A stretch of 45,374 bases of DNA from Chloroflexota bacterium (GCA_016209205.1 JACQWQ010000051.1:1-45374), one strand, 5' to 3'. Shown: positions 1-7,800, numbered from the stretch's first letter. The notes: generated by a model not told the origin, from the sequence alone. Numbers and translations: made by a program.

Positions 1-692
1 TCCAAATGTCCGCGGGCGACTTCTTCGCTGGCGTAGGTCAGCGTTTGCACCGGACGCGCAATGCCGCGCGCGAGCACCAAACTGACGCCCGCCGTAAGCG
101 CAAGAATCACCCCGGCGACGCCGAGCAAGGCAAGCCAGGTGCGCCGAACCTCGTTGTAAATCGGCAGTGTGGAAGCCGAGAGTTGCAGATAGCCAACGTC
201 ACTGGCTTCGCCGCGCACCGCTGCCGCGACAAAAACGCGTTCTTCGTTTGCAAATTCATCCCAACGAATATCGTGCTGTTCAAAACCTGCGCGCGCCGCG
301 ACGAATTCGGGATGGTCGTCCTCGACACCCAACGGTACGCGCGCGTCGGAACTTGCCAACACGTGCAAGTGTTCGTCTACCACCGTAATGCGCGCCGGCG
401 CTTCGTTCGCCGTCACATGACTTTCTTCGGCATACGCGTGCACCAATGCGTCTAACGACGGCGATTCGGCGTTGTGGTCTTCATTTTCCGCGACGGCTTC
501 GCGCAAGGCGTTCGCCACCAGCTGCGCTTGAATTTCAAGATTATGTTCCTCTTGCTCAATCGTCGCCGTTTGCAGCTGCGCGCCCGTCCAAACAATCAAA
601 CCGCCCACGCTCACCGCAACCAATAAAAGGTAGGTCAGCACAAGACGGCTTGACAGGCGCTGCGGCAAGATGCGCACACGCGTAGAGAACAT
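1..692 (-). CDS. Sensor histidine kinase, N-terminal part (cut by window edge)
   Basis: The frame is open from an ATG at 692 to the window edge (about 230 residues). It starts with a short basic stretch, then a membrane helix (about residues 16-37, RLVLTYLLLVAVSVGGLIVW), an extracytoplasmic sensor region of about 140 residues, a second helix (about 190-210, WLALLGVAGVILALTAGVSL) and the start of a HAMP linker (ARGIARPVQTLTYASEEVAR). The kinase core lies outside the window. The start is 2 nt after the stop of the response regulator, so the two are almost certainly co-translated as a two-component pair. The sensor region holds no motif I recognise, so the signal is unknown; the operon context (haem/flavin membrane redox proteins) suggests an envelope redox or metal cue. 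Confidence 0.85.
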   Translation of the reverse strand, partial: MFSTRVRILPQRLSSRLVLTYLLLVAVSVGGLIVWTGAQLQTATIEQEEHNLEIQAQLVANALREAVAENEDHNAESPSLDALVHAYAEESHVTANEAPARITVVDEHLHVLASSDARVPLGVEDDHPEFVAARAGFEQHDIRWDEFANEERVFVAAAVRGEASDVGYLQLSASTLPIYNEVRRTWLALLGVAGVILALTAGVSLVLARGIARPVQTLTYASEEVARGHL

Positions 693-694
693 GG

Positions 695-1414
695 TCAATC
701 ATCCTGTCCGGCAAAACGATAACCGAACCCGCGCACGGTTTCAATCCGCTGCGGCGCAGAGGGATCGTCTTCGATTTTTTCGCGCAGCCAGCGAATGTGT
801 ACGTCGAGCGTGCGCGGGTCGCCAATCCATTCTTCGCCCCACACGCGGTCGAGAAGTTCTTGCCGCGCCTGCGCCTGCCCGGCGCGTTCCATCAATGCCG
901 CGAGCAGGTCGAATTCGCGTGTCGTCAGCTCTATGGTTCGGCCGCGGCGCGTCACGCGGCGCGCCGTGCGATCCAAGATCAAATCGCCGCAAATCAGGCG
1001 CTCGCTCAGCCCCGCACTGCCGCCGCGCTCCAATTCGCGCCGCCGCAGCAGCGCGCGCACGCGCGCGACCAGTTCGCGAAAACTGAACGGTTTGACCAAG
1101 TAATCATCCGCGCCGAGTTCCAGCCCCATCACACGATCCATTTCTTGCCCGCGCGCCGTCAGCATCAAAACTGGCACCGACGATTCCGCGCGCAGCGTAC
1201 GCACGACCGTGAAGCCATCCATTTCCGGCAGCATCACGTCCAACAAAACCACATCCGGTTTTTGGGAACGCGCCAGCTCGAGACCCTGTTTGCCTGTCCG
1301 CGCATGTGCGACGGCAAACCCTTCGCCTTGCAAACCAAAACACAAAGGTTCGGCAATGCTCTCGTCGTCTTCAACGAGCAGGAGCTGAATGGGAGGTAGA
1401 TTTTGCGGCAGCAT
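695..1414 (-). CDS. OmpR/PhoB-family response regulator
   Basis: A receiver domain is at residues 7-120: acidic pocket VEDDES, phospho-acceptor Asp in LLDVMLPEMDG, switch Thr in VLMLTARG, and the Lys in DDYLVKPF. A winged-helix DNA-binding domain follows at about 140-238 (ELTTREFDLLAALMERAG and ETVRGFGYRF are typical). About 239 residues is normal for the family. I chose the ATG at 1414 (MLPQNLPPIQ); an upstream ATG at 1444 would add ten unconserved residues. Either way the start lies inside the end of the upstream membrane gene (44 nt overlap), so coupling to it is likely. It probably controls its own operon and the DUF5666 gene through the TTAA repeats described at 4447-4512 and 5866-5930; that link is inference. 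Confidence 0.93.
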   Translation of the reverse strand: MLPQNLPPIQLLLVEDDESIAEPLCFGLQGEGFAVAHARTGKQGLELARSQKPDVVLLDVMLPEMDGFTVVRTLRAESSVPVLMLTARGQEMDRVMGLELGADDYLVKPFSFRELVARVRALLRRRELERGGSAGLSERLICGDLILDRTARRVTRRGRTIELTTREFDLLAALMERAGQAQARQELLDRVWGEEWIGDPRTLDVHIRWLREKIEDDPSAPQRIETVRGFGYRFAGQDD

Positions 1415-2129
1415 TGTGTGTAGGACGCGCCGTGCGAACGGCATTCAAGATGCGTACAATCAACAGGAAATACGCGACCACGCTGGTCAGTGTATACATT
1501 GCCAGGACTGGGGACGCTTTGGTATCGGTCCCGGAAAAAAAACCGTGCAGCGTCAGCAAAAAGTATATGACAAAGCTGAGATAGTGCAACGTACGCCACG
1601 CGCGATAGCCCATCCATTTGCGGACGTACACGCTCGCCGCGACGATCAGCGTGAGATAAAACGCGACTTGGCCCAACCCGACCCAAAATGGCTCATAGCC
1701 GGCGTAGGCAAACGGCGTTGCAATTTGCGTCAAGTTCGATTTGATATACTTGTCGCCCATCAAAATCAGCGCGTGGAACAAGCCGAATGCTACCGCCAGC
1801 CAGGTGATGAATTGGTGCAGTTCCACCGCCGTCGGTCCCCCGTTCCACAAGCGCGCCATTTTATTGCTGACCACCAGACCATACACTATGGTCAGCCACA
1901 ACAAGAGATACGCGACGACGCCGGTCGTGCGCGCCAGGTACCAAAACGCTTTGGGTTCACTGCCCAACAGCGATTCGGCTAAACCGGGCAGCCATAGCGG
2001 TAAAACGACGGCTGCCGCAAAGGTGCCTCCGGCGACGGCGAGCAGCATCAAAATTAATTCGACGATGCTCAGCGCTTGCGGGATTTCGGCTTCGCTTTCA
2101 CTTGCATTGACAAGTGGGCGTGCACTCAT
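1371..2129 (-). CDS. Ferric-reductase-like transmembrane haem protein
   Basis: This is a 252-residue polytopic protein with about six membrane helices. The ferric reductase/YedZ (MsrQ)-type fold is indicated by paired histidines in two helices: His105 and His119 (HQFITWLAVAFGLFH) and His182 and His195 (LHYLSFVIYFLLTLH). Spacings of 14 and 13 residues are expected for two stacked haem b groups. There is no FAD/NAD(P)H reductase domain, so electrons must come from a partner. The ATG at 2129 overlaps the ApbE stop (ATGA), with a GGAGGA ribosome site inside the ApbE gene; an ATG 24 nt upstream lacks this. The likely job is moving electrons across the membrane to or from flavin carried by an exported partner in the same operon. 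Confidence 0.85.
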   Translation of the reverse strand: MSARPLVNASESEAEIPQALSIVELILMLLAVAGGTFAAAVVLPLWLPGLAESLLGSEPKAFWYLARTTGVVAYLLLWLTIVYGLVVSNKMARLWNGGPTAVELHQFITWLAVAFGLFHALILMGDKYIKSNLTQIATPFAYAGYEPFWVGLGQVAFYLTLIVAASVYVRKWMGYRAWRTLHYLSFVIYFLLTLHGFFSGTDTKASPVLAMYTLTSVVAYFLLIVRILNAVRTARPTHNAAAKSTSHSAPAR

Positions 2130-3070
2130 GCGATATATTCCTCCATACGCCAAGTAGTCACCACGTTTCCGTTTTCAAGAATAAACAGCGCCGCGAGCTG
2201 TGGGCGCGCTTCGATCCACGCCCGTCCCTTTGTGCTGCCAAGAATGAGCGCCACTTTGGCGGCAACTTCGGCTTGCAGAATCGTCGGCGCGACGACGGTG
2301 GCATTCAACACATCCGTCACGGCGGGCATGCCGGTGCGCGGGTTAATCAAGTGATGCATCGGTTTGCCGTCGTGCGACCATTTGCGATAGCTGCGGCCCG
2401 AGGTTGCCGTCGCGCCGCGCCCAATGGCAAGCACCGGTAGCGCGTCATTTTCTTGTTCCGGCGTGAACGCATCTTCAACCCCGATGTACCATGGCTCGCC
2501 GTTGGCGCACGGCGCGGTCATAATCATGTCACCGCCGGCATCCACCAATGCCGGACCGAGCTCACCCAAATACATCGCCGTCTGTTCCACTGCCCATCCT
2601 TTCGCCACACCGTTGAGATCGAGATGCGTCCCCGGTGTCAGCGTCACGGTGTGTGTCATGTCATTCAATTCCCATGTGTTCGCGCGGGTGAGCACTAGCA
2701 GCGTCGCGGTTGCACTTGAATTGGGTACACCGAGCACATCAAAGGAACGATCATAACCGGCGGCGAGCAGTGCATCCAGTAGCGTCGGCACGACAAGCCC
2801 GTCGCTCAGCTCTGCCGCGCGCCGTGCGAGTTTCAACACGCGCCACAGCGTTTCACTCACGCGCACGTTTTGTCCCGAACGCGCATTGAGCTGTGATAAT
2901 TCACTGGTAGGGCGAAAACGGCTCAGCGTCTGTTCCCATGCTTCAAACATGGCAGGCACACGTTCCAGCCGTTCCGTTGCTCGCGGATGGTTGGTATCTA
3001 ACGCGCAAAAAATTTCACAGCCCATCGCGCGAAAAAGGATTTCTCGCATCGTATTCATCGGTGTGGGCAT
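2126..3070 (-). CDS. apbE: FAD:protein FMN transferase (ApbE family)
   Basis: ApbE attaches FMN from FAD to a Ser/Thr of exported proteins in a Mg-dependent reaction. Family motifs are present in order: DLNGVAKGWAVE, LVDAGGDM, TSGRSYRKW and HHLINPRTGMPA. The length (314 residues) fits. No signal peptide or lipobox is visible at this start, whereas many ApbE proteins are exported lipoproteins, so the active site may be cytoplasmic or the start may differ. The frame stays open upstream to 3481, but that stretch overlaps a credible gene at 3150-3596, so I start at ATG 3070 (ATGs at 3058 and 3049 are alternatives). The stop overlaps the start of the ferric-reductase-like gene. A canonical flavin acceptor domain was not found in the window, so its substrate is open. 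Confidence 0.9.
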   Translation of the reverse strand: MPTPMNTMREILFRAMGCEIFCALDTNHPRATERLERVPAMFEAWEQTLSRFRPTSELSQLNARSGQNVRVSETLWRVLKLARRAAELSDGLVVPTLLDALLAAGYDRSFDVLGVPNSSATATLLVLTRANTWELNDMTHTVTLTPGTHLDLNGVAKGWAVEQTAMYLGELGPALVDAGGDMIMTAPCANGEPWYIGVEDAFTPEQENDALPVLAIGRGATATSGRSYRKWSHDGKPMHHLINPRTGMPAVTDVLNATVVAPTILQAEVAAKVALILGSTKGRAWIEARPQLAALFILENGNVVTTWRMEEYIA

Positions 3071-3149
3071 CGCAGCGGATTGCCTCACTGCGATGCCCAC
3101 TTGAAAACTCGTTTTTTCCTTCAACTCACCCAAAGGGGTTGGTGATATT

Positions 3150-3596
3150 TCATTTGGATGGTTTGGCTTTGCGTTTCGGTTTCGGTTTGGGCTGCGGCTG
3201 CGGGTCCGGTTGTGGCTGTGAGACGGCTTGGCCTCCGCCGCCTTGATTGCCCTGACGCACTGCAGGCGCTTGGCCTCCACTTTGGGGTGGTGCTTGCACT
3301 TGTACTGGCGGTACATAGTCGCCCACCTGGCGCAAGCCGCGCACTGGCAGCTTGGACAAATCTGGAAGGTAGGGGCGTGGCGTTTGCGCAACGCTGGCGC
3401 CGGCAAAAGCATTGACTTGCAACGGAACGGGAGCATCCGCTTGGGTCGTTTCAACGTTTTCAACCGTTTCCACTTGCACATCCGCTTGCGCTCGAGTCAA
3501 AGTGAGCCATGCCCATCCACTCACACTGGCGGCAAGTGAAAGCGAGACGATCAAAAGTTTGCCGCTGCGGGTTTTGCTTTTTATATTCTGTCCCAT
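3150..3596 (-). CDS. Small membrane-anchored, Pro/Gln-rich extracytoplasmic protein
   Basis: Of 148 residues, 1-12 are basic and 13-30 form a membrane or signal helix (LLIVSLSLAASVSGWAWL). The rest is low-complexity and exported: Val/Glu/Thr-rich, then Pro/Gln/Gly-rich, ending in a Lys/Pro-rich tail. I do not recognise a family. It sits between the PepSY gene (12 nt gap, GAGGA ribosome site before the ATG) and apbE. One segment, NAFAGASVAQT (about residues 62-72), loosely resembles the ApbE acceptor consensus around [ST]GA[ST], but the leading Asp and Ser/Thr are missing. It could be an unusual flavin carrier or just a linker protein. Function unknown. Confidence 0.7.
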   Translation of the reverse strand: MGQNIKSKTRSGKLLIVSLSLAASVSGWAWLTLTRAQADVQVETVENVETTQADAPVPLQVNAFAGASVAQTPRPYLPDLSKLPVRGLRQVGDYVPPVQVQAPPQSGGQAPAVRQGNQGGGGQAVSQPQPDPQPQPKPKPKRKAKPSK

Positions 3597-3608
3597 GATG
3601 AATATCCT

Positions 3609-4388
3609 CTAATCGTCGCCGTCGTCCCCGCCATCGTCGTGACCGCCATCATCGTCGTGACCACCGTCGTCTTGACCGCCACCCTTGTTACCGCCATCGT
3701 CGTGACCACCATCATCGTCGTGACCACCATCATCGTCGTGACCACCGTCGTCGTGACCGCCACCCTTGTTACCGCCATCGTCGTCATGACCACCATCGTC
3801 GTGACTTCCACCGCCGCCGCCGCCACCTGTAGGCGGTTCATTGTTCGGTAAACCATTGTTGGTTCCGGGATTCGCAGCGGCATTGTTATTGCCGGTGCGT
3901 TCGCCGCCACCGCCGCCACCACCGCCGCCGTCGCCGCCGTTGTCCACCGGAGGTTGATTCTCGACGACTACTGCGGCGCTTCCCAAAATCGCGCCGGTAA
4001 AAGCATCCACGTATACGGTCGCAACATTCAACGATACCTCGTACGCCATCTTGCCTTTGTAATTTACCAATTCAGCGGGCTGCTGCAGAATACTGCCCGG
4101 CAGCAAGCGCAAGGCGATTTGCGTAGCGCGTTCCACCGAGACGAGTTTTACCTGCGCGGGCGATGGAATTGGCGTTGGGGGAACAATGGTTGGCGCTTGG
4201 GTGGGCAGCGCTTGTGTTGGTACGCTGGTCGGGGCAGGTTGATTAATCACTTGCTCAATGACCGGTTCTGGTGTAGTCGCCGTTACGGCGGCTGCTTTGG
4301 AGTTGAGTGCATACACGAGACTGCCGGCGAGTACGAGCACAAAGGTGGTCAATGCCGCAGCAATCAAAATTGCGGTACCTTGTTTCAT
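3609..4388 (-). CDS. PepSY-domain membrane protein with Gly/His/Asp repeat tail
   Basis: Of 259 residues: an N-terminal membrane helix (about 6-28), a Pro/Thr-rich linker (40-75), one PepSY-like domain (about 82-138: VERATQIALRLLPG, then NYKGKMAYEVSL and YVDAFTGAILG), and a low-complexity tail (about 145-259). The tail begins with poly-Gly and continues as repeats of the type GGHDDDGGHDDGG, rich in His and Asp. Such composition could bind divalent metal, but no structure is implied. It is the first gene of the redox operon, with a strong AGGAGG site 8 nt before the ATG and a regulated promoter upstream. PepSY domains often accompany ferric-reductase-like and flavin-dependent envelope electron transfer proteins. 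The repeat DNA is prone to length change. Confidence 0.85.
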   Translation of the reverse strand: MKQGTAILIAAALTTFVLVLAGSLVYALNSKAAAVTATTPEPVIEQVINQPAPTSVPTQALPTQAPTIVPPTPIPSPAQVKLVSVERATQIALRLLPGSILQQPAELVNYKGKMAYEVSLNVATVYVDAFTGAILGSAAVVVENQPPVDNGGDGGGGGGGGGERTGNNNAAANPGTNNGLPNNEPPTGGGGGGGSHDDGGHDDDGGNKGGGHDDGGHDDDGGHDDDGGHDDGGNKGGGQDDGGHDDDGGHDDGGDDGDD

Positions 4389-4446
4389 TTGAAAAGCCCT
4401 CCTTGGGGAATGAATTGACTTGGGTTATTGGAGCGATTACGTTGTC

Positions 4447-4512
4447 AGAATAAGGCAGAAATGCGTGGATGTGGTTAAAAGTCGTTTAAGCCACGCGTTA
4501 AGAGTCGGTTAA
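4447..4512 (-). promoter_or_regulatory. Candidate response-regulator operator and promoter of the PepSY operon
   Basis: Four TTAA half-sites lie at 4475, 4486, 4498 and 4509, spaced 11, 12 and 11 bp. Read on the minus strand they resemble TTAAC(C/G) direct repeats. After the last repeat there are exactly 20 nt to a -10-like TATTCT (4452-4447), with no good -35. Such an arrangement fits activation by an OmpR/PhoP-type regulator bound in place of the -35 contact. Predicted transcript start near 4440, about 50 nt before the ATG. The DUF5666 gene has the same arrangement. Confidence 0.65.
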
Positions 4513-4533
4513 GCAAAATGTTTCCGCCAATAA

Positions 4534-4566
4534 CAAATTGCCGTGCATGATGCGCACGGCAATTTG
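4534..4566 (-). terminator. Hairpin downstream of the DUF5666 gene
   Basis: A perfect 13-bp stem (CAAATTGCCGTGC at 4534-4546, its complement at 4554-4566) has a 7-nt loop. It lies 38 nt after the DUF5666 stop. The minus strand lacks a long U run after the stem, so it may be a weak terminator or a 3' stabiliser. Confidence 0.5.
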
Positions 4567-4604
4567 CTTCGTTGTGTGCAGAGGGGGGGGGTGCACACAA
4601 ACGC

Positions 4605-5588
4605 CTATTTCTTTAGTTCGATTTTGCTTGCATTGACTGTGTTGTCGGCGAGCAAAGTGCCTTTGACTTCGACCCTGCGCCCAATCGCGGGCGTCATGTT
4701 TTTGAATTCCAAGCGGGTTGCGCTCGTAACATGAATGGTCTTGCCGCTGACCACCCAATCGCCCGTGTAATCCGCCGTATTGGGCAAACTCTCGATAATG
4801 CCTTTGAGCTTGAAATTTCCGTTGCCGTTGCCGGATTTCGTCTCGATCTTTTTCGCGTTGTTGGAACCATCTGGCTGCTTGTATCCTTCCACTTCGACGT
4901 TCACGCCGACCGCAGGTTGTCCCTTTTGGGTCTTGATTCGCGTCGCGCCGGTTACATGCACCACGCGCCCGCTGACTGTCCAATCGCCGACCCAGCCCGG
5001 TGTGGCCGGCAAGCTTTCAATCACACCGTAAAACTTTTCGGATTGACCACCGCCGCCGCTGCCAGATTTCGTCTCGATCTTGGTCGCGTTGTTGGAACCA
5101 TCTGGCTGCTTGTATCCTTCCACTTCGACATTCACGCCGACCGCAGGTTGTCCCTTTTCGGTTTTGATGTACGTCGTGCTCGATACGTGGACGATGCGCC
5201 CGCTGACCGTCCAATCGCCGACCCAGCCCGGTGTGGCCGGCAAGCTTTCAATCACACCGTAAAATTTTTCATATTGACCGCCGCCGCCCGCGCCTGCCTT
5301 GGTTTCGATTTCTGTGGCATTCAGCGAGCCGTCCGCTTGCAAGTACCCTTCGGCTTGAACCGTTGCGCCTACGGCAATTTGTCCATGTTCCTGCTTGATT
5401 TTGGTTGCAGTGGACACGTGCACGGTTTTGCCGCTCACAATCCAATCGCCGACCCAACCCGGTGTGGCAGGCAAACTTTCAATCGTGCCGATCCACTTGG
5501 TATCGCCGCTCGCGAACGCGGCACTCGCCGGGATCAGCATCAGAAACATCGCGATTGCGACAAGAACCCCAAACCATTGCTTTTTCAT
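4605..5588 (-). CDS. Secreted protein of four DUF5666-like repeats
   Basis: Of 327 residues, 1-27 form a signal peptide (MKKQWFGVLVAIAMFLMLIP, then ASA-type cleavage near AFASG). The mature part is four tandem domains of about 75-80 residues, each containing IESLPxTPGWVGDW, VSGxxVHV, an IK-type strand, a PAVGxxVEVEG strand and an ATKIETK end; Gly/Ser linkers separate them. This matches DUF5666, a small beta-barrel (OB-like) domain of unknown function found in exported proteins. Repeats 2 and 3 are almost identical at DNA level, implying recent duplication or conversion; repeat 4 is most diverged. A GGAGG ribosome site precedes the ATG. The promoter at 5866-5930 matches that of the redox operon, so it is probably co-regulated with it. 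Confidence 0.88.
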   Translation of the reverse strand: MKKQWFGVLVAIAMFLMLIPASAAFASGDTKWIGTIESLPATPGWVGDWIVSGKTVHVSTATKIKQEHGQIAVGATVQAEGYLQADGSLNATEIETKAGAGGGGQYEKFYGVIESLPATPGWVGDWTVSGRIVHVSSTTYIKTEKGQPAVGVNVEVEGYKQPDGSNNATKIETKSGSGGGGQSEKFYGVIESLPATPGWVGDWTVSGRVVHVTGATRIKTQKGQPAVGVNVEVEGYKQPDGSNNAKKIETKSGNGNGNFKLKGIIESLPNTADYTGDWVVSGKTIHVTSATRLEFKNMTPAIGRRVEVKGTLLADNTVNASKIELKK

Positions 5589-5704
5589 TGCGTTCCTCCG
5601 TTAAATTTGCTTGGGTAGCACCCCACTTAATCGTGGACTAGCGAAATTCGACTGACTTGGCGGCATATTTAGTGGTCGGCGCTGCTCATGCCACTATTGA
5701 TGTA

Positions 5705-5798
5705 CTGCACAGGACTTGTCATATCGAAGGGACTGAGATATCTCGCCCCGCTCGATATGACAGTCCTCTTGCTCACATAGCCCACACGGGCTGACCAT
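5705..5798. repeat. About 94-bp palindromic interspersed element, copy 1
   Basis: It starts CTGCACAGGACTTGTCATATC, runs through a hairpin (GATATGACAGTCCT is the returning arm) and ends CGGGCTGACCAT. A second copy with the same two ends sits inside the diguanylate cyclase gene at 19068-19155, which defines the boundaries. Here it lies in the predicted leader of the DUF5666 gene, about 120 nt before its ATG. Confidence 0.65.
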
Positions 5799-5865
5799 CT
5801 CGAAAAGCTGTCAAAAACTATCTCCACGATTAGATGTGGTGCTACCATTTGCTTGAGATGCGCTG

Positions 5866-5930
5866 AGTATACCTTGCGATTGCACGCGCGTGGTTAAATT
5901 GCGATTAACGAGGGTGTTAAGCGTATGTTA
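5866..5930 (-). promoter_or_regulatory. Candidate response-regulator operator and promoter for the DUF5666 gene
   Basis: TTAA/TTA half-sites at 5894, 5905, 5917 and 5928 (11, 12, 11 bp apart) are followed on the minus strand by exactly 20 nt and a -10 box TATACT (5871-5866). The geometry is identical to the PepSY operon promoter. Transcription would start near 5859 and give a leader of about 270 nt containing the palindromic element 5705-5798. Confidence 0.65.
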
Positions 5931-5937
5931 TGCGCTA

Positions 5938-5966
5938 TTTCCGTTTTTCGTTTTTTGTTTTATGAT
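5938..5966. repeat. T-rich heptamer-type repeat, copy 1
   Basis: A 29-nt stretch (TTTCCGTTTTTCG...TTTTATGAT) with a degenerate 7-bp period is repeated without change at 7716-7744. It spans the first possible ATG codons of the following gene. Confidence 0.75.
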
Positions 5967-7710
5967 GGCACAACGCGTGAACGCAATTTCTCAAAGGGAA
6001 AACACGGTGAGACAAACAGATGTTGTGAGCAAGAATCAAGTCACGAATCCGGCGCAAACCAAACTGCGCGGACAGTTCGGTGCAGGACAAGAAAGCAGTG
6101 ACGTTACACCCGTCAAGCGAATCCCTCTTAATGGTTTGCAAACCGTTCTGGCAAATTACGCGGATTTACTTGGGCTGCTCGTTTTGGCGCTGGCAGTCGG
6201 ATGGTCCTTTTTGCAGTACGACATCGGACAGCAACCGATTCCCGGGGACGCGACGTACCACATTTATGTGGCGCAGCAGATGTGGGAAGGACATCCGGTT
6301 TATCGCGATGTCACGATTGTGAAAACGCCGCTGGCTGATTTTCTCGTCATGTTCGGGCTGCCGGTCGGGCGCGCGTTGGGTATTCAAGACACTATGACGG
6401 CGCGGCTCGTTTTTTTGCTGCTGTCACTGGCGACGGTGGTCGTCGTGTATTTCGCGGGACGCGTGTTGTTGGATTCGCGTGCGGCGGGAGTGATTGCCGC
6501 GTTGATCGTCGCGGGCAATGAGTTTTTTGCTTTCCGCGCGGTTGCCGGTCCCGAGCCCAAGACACTGGTCGCGCTGTTTTCATGTGCGGTGCTCATCTTG
6601 ATTGCGCAGCGACGCTGGGGGTGGGCGGGCTGCTGCGCCGCGCTCGCCGCGCTCTCTTGGCAACCTGCCGCCATTACGAGGGTGCTGGTTTTTGTCGCGG
6701 CGATCCCGGCGCCGACGGATGAACCGCTCGATTGGAAAACGCGCGAGCGTTGGCTCCCGCTGCTGCGCGGTCTCGGCGGAATGGCAGTGCCATTCCTCGC
6801 GCTCCTGATGTATCTCGGCATGAATGGCGCGTTGGGCGCGGCGTACGGCAGCACGATTGGCGCGAACCTCTCACATTTCAATAATCACACACAGACCACG
6901 CCCTTTAACGAGATTCTGGAATGGAACGCGTATTGGGTTGTGTACAACATAGACCTCTATTGCATTGCAGCCGTCGAACGATGGCAGCTTGTTCCCGCCA
7001 TACTTGGGTTTGCCGGAATCGCGGCAACTGAAGCCATCGAGGCAGTACGTCAGAAACGCTGGCAGTTCAATCTCAAACGTACACCCCTTTTACTTTACAC
7101 TTTGGGCTTTGGCATTTTCACTTTGCTCGATTTCAATTGGTGTCCCGACCTCTATCCATTTCTGCCCATATTCGGGCTGGCGATTGGATGGTTTGTGGCA
7201 GTGACCGCAAAAGGGATCGGCGCGCTCGCCGCGCGGGGAATGGATGCGCGGCGCGGCGCTCTCGTTGCAATTGCGCTCTGCGTGCTTGCGGCGCTGGCAA
7301 TCGTGGCGGTGAATTTGCTCGACGCGCGCGCGTACAAACGAATCGGAATTTCGTACAATGACCAGCTAGCACTGGTGCGTCAAGTGCGCGGACGTTTTGA
7401 TCCCGGCGACCGCATTCTCTCGATTGGCAATGCCATCATCCTCGTCGAAATGCACTTGCTGAATGCCAGCAAGATTATCCATTTTGGCTCCAAAGCCGGA
7501 CGCGGTGTGCTCGACAACGAGCCGGGGGGGATGGATGGAATGATTGCGGCGCTCGACCAAAATCCGCCGCGCTTTGTAACCCTCTCGCGTACGCCGCGCG
7601 AAGATTGGAACGCAGATTTTTTCGATTGGGTGGAATCGCGTTATCGTCTGATCGTTCACGACAAGTACAATGCCGTTGACGTGTACGTGCTGCGTCGGCA
7701 CGCGCCTTGA
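5962..7710 (+). CDS. GT-C-type membrane glycosyltransferase (ArnT/PMT-like)
   Basis: This is a polytopic protein (about 582 residues) with roughly ten membrane helices. The first extracytoplasmic loop after helix 1 carries an acidic motif (about residues 85-115: PIPGDATYHIYVAQ...MWEGHPVYRDV) as in the GT-C fold, where an acidic residue in loop 1 is catalytic and the donor is a polyprenyl-phosphate sugar. The C-terminal ~100 residues (from about RIGISYNDQLALV) form a soluble outer domain. The start is uncertain: ATG 5962 or 5965 falls inside a T-rich repeat, and a GTG at 6007 preceded by AAGGG is also possible. No sugar or acceptor can be named. The gene is followed by a stalked membrane protein on the same strand. 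Confidence 0.75.
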   Translation: MMAQRVNAISQRENTVRQTDVVSKNQVTNPAQTKLRGQFGAGQESSDVTPVKRIPLNGLQTVLANYADLLGLLVLALAVGWSFLQYDIGQQPIPGDATYHIYVAQQMWEGHPVYRDVTIVKTPLADFLVMFGLPVGRALGIQDTMTARLVFLLLSLATVVVVYFAGRVLLDSRAAGVIAALIVAGNEFFAFRAVAGPEPKTLVALFSCAVLILIAQRRWGWAGCCAALAALSWQPAAITRVLVFVAAIPAPTDEPLDWKTRERWLPLLRGLGGMAVPFLALLMYLGMNGALGAAYGSTIGANLSHFNNHTQTTPFNEILEWNAYWVVYNIDLYCIAAVERWQLVPAILGFAGIAATEAIEAVRQKRWQFNLKRTPLLLYTLGFGIFTLLDFNWCPDLYPFLPIFGLAIGWFVAVTAKGIGALAARGMDARRGALVAIALCVLAALAIVAVNLLDARAYKRIGISYNDQLALVRQVRGRFDPGDRILSIGNAIILVEMHLLNASKIIHFGSKAGRGVLDNEPGGMDGMIAALDQNPPRFVTLSRTPREDWNADFFDWVESRYRLIVHDKYNAVDVYVLRRHAP

Positions 7711-7715
7711 CACGG

Positions 7716-7744
7716 TTTCCGTTTTTCGTTTTTTGTTTTATGAT
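7716..7744. repeat. T-rich heptamer-type repeat, copy 2
   Basis: This is an exact 29-nt copy of 5938-5966, located between the glycosyltransferase stop and the next gene. It probably forms part of the leader. Confidence 0.75.
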
Positions 7745-7800
7745 TGCGACAGCACCAACGGTAAATGGTCACTATGCAATCTACGCAGGGGGCAAACAAA

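Larger units (their letters stand above)
4389..4604. other. Intergenic region with operon promoter and upstream-gene hairpin
   Basis: This gap holds the promoter/operator of the PepSY operon (4447-4512), a hairpin that probably ends DUF5666 transcripts (4534-4566), and a run of about ten G on the plus strand near 4581-4590. Confidence 0.7.

Noticed and set aside
3071..3481. Extended N-terminus for ApbE
   Set aside because: The extra 137 residues overlap a credible membrane-anchored gene in another frame and are unlike any ApbE N-terminus.
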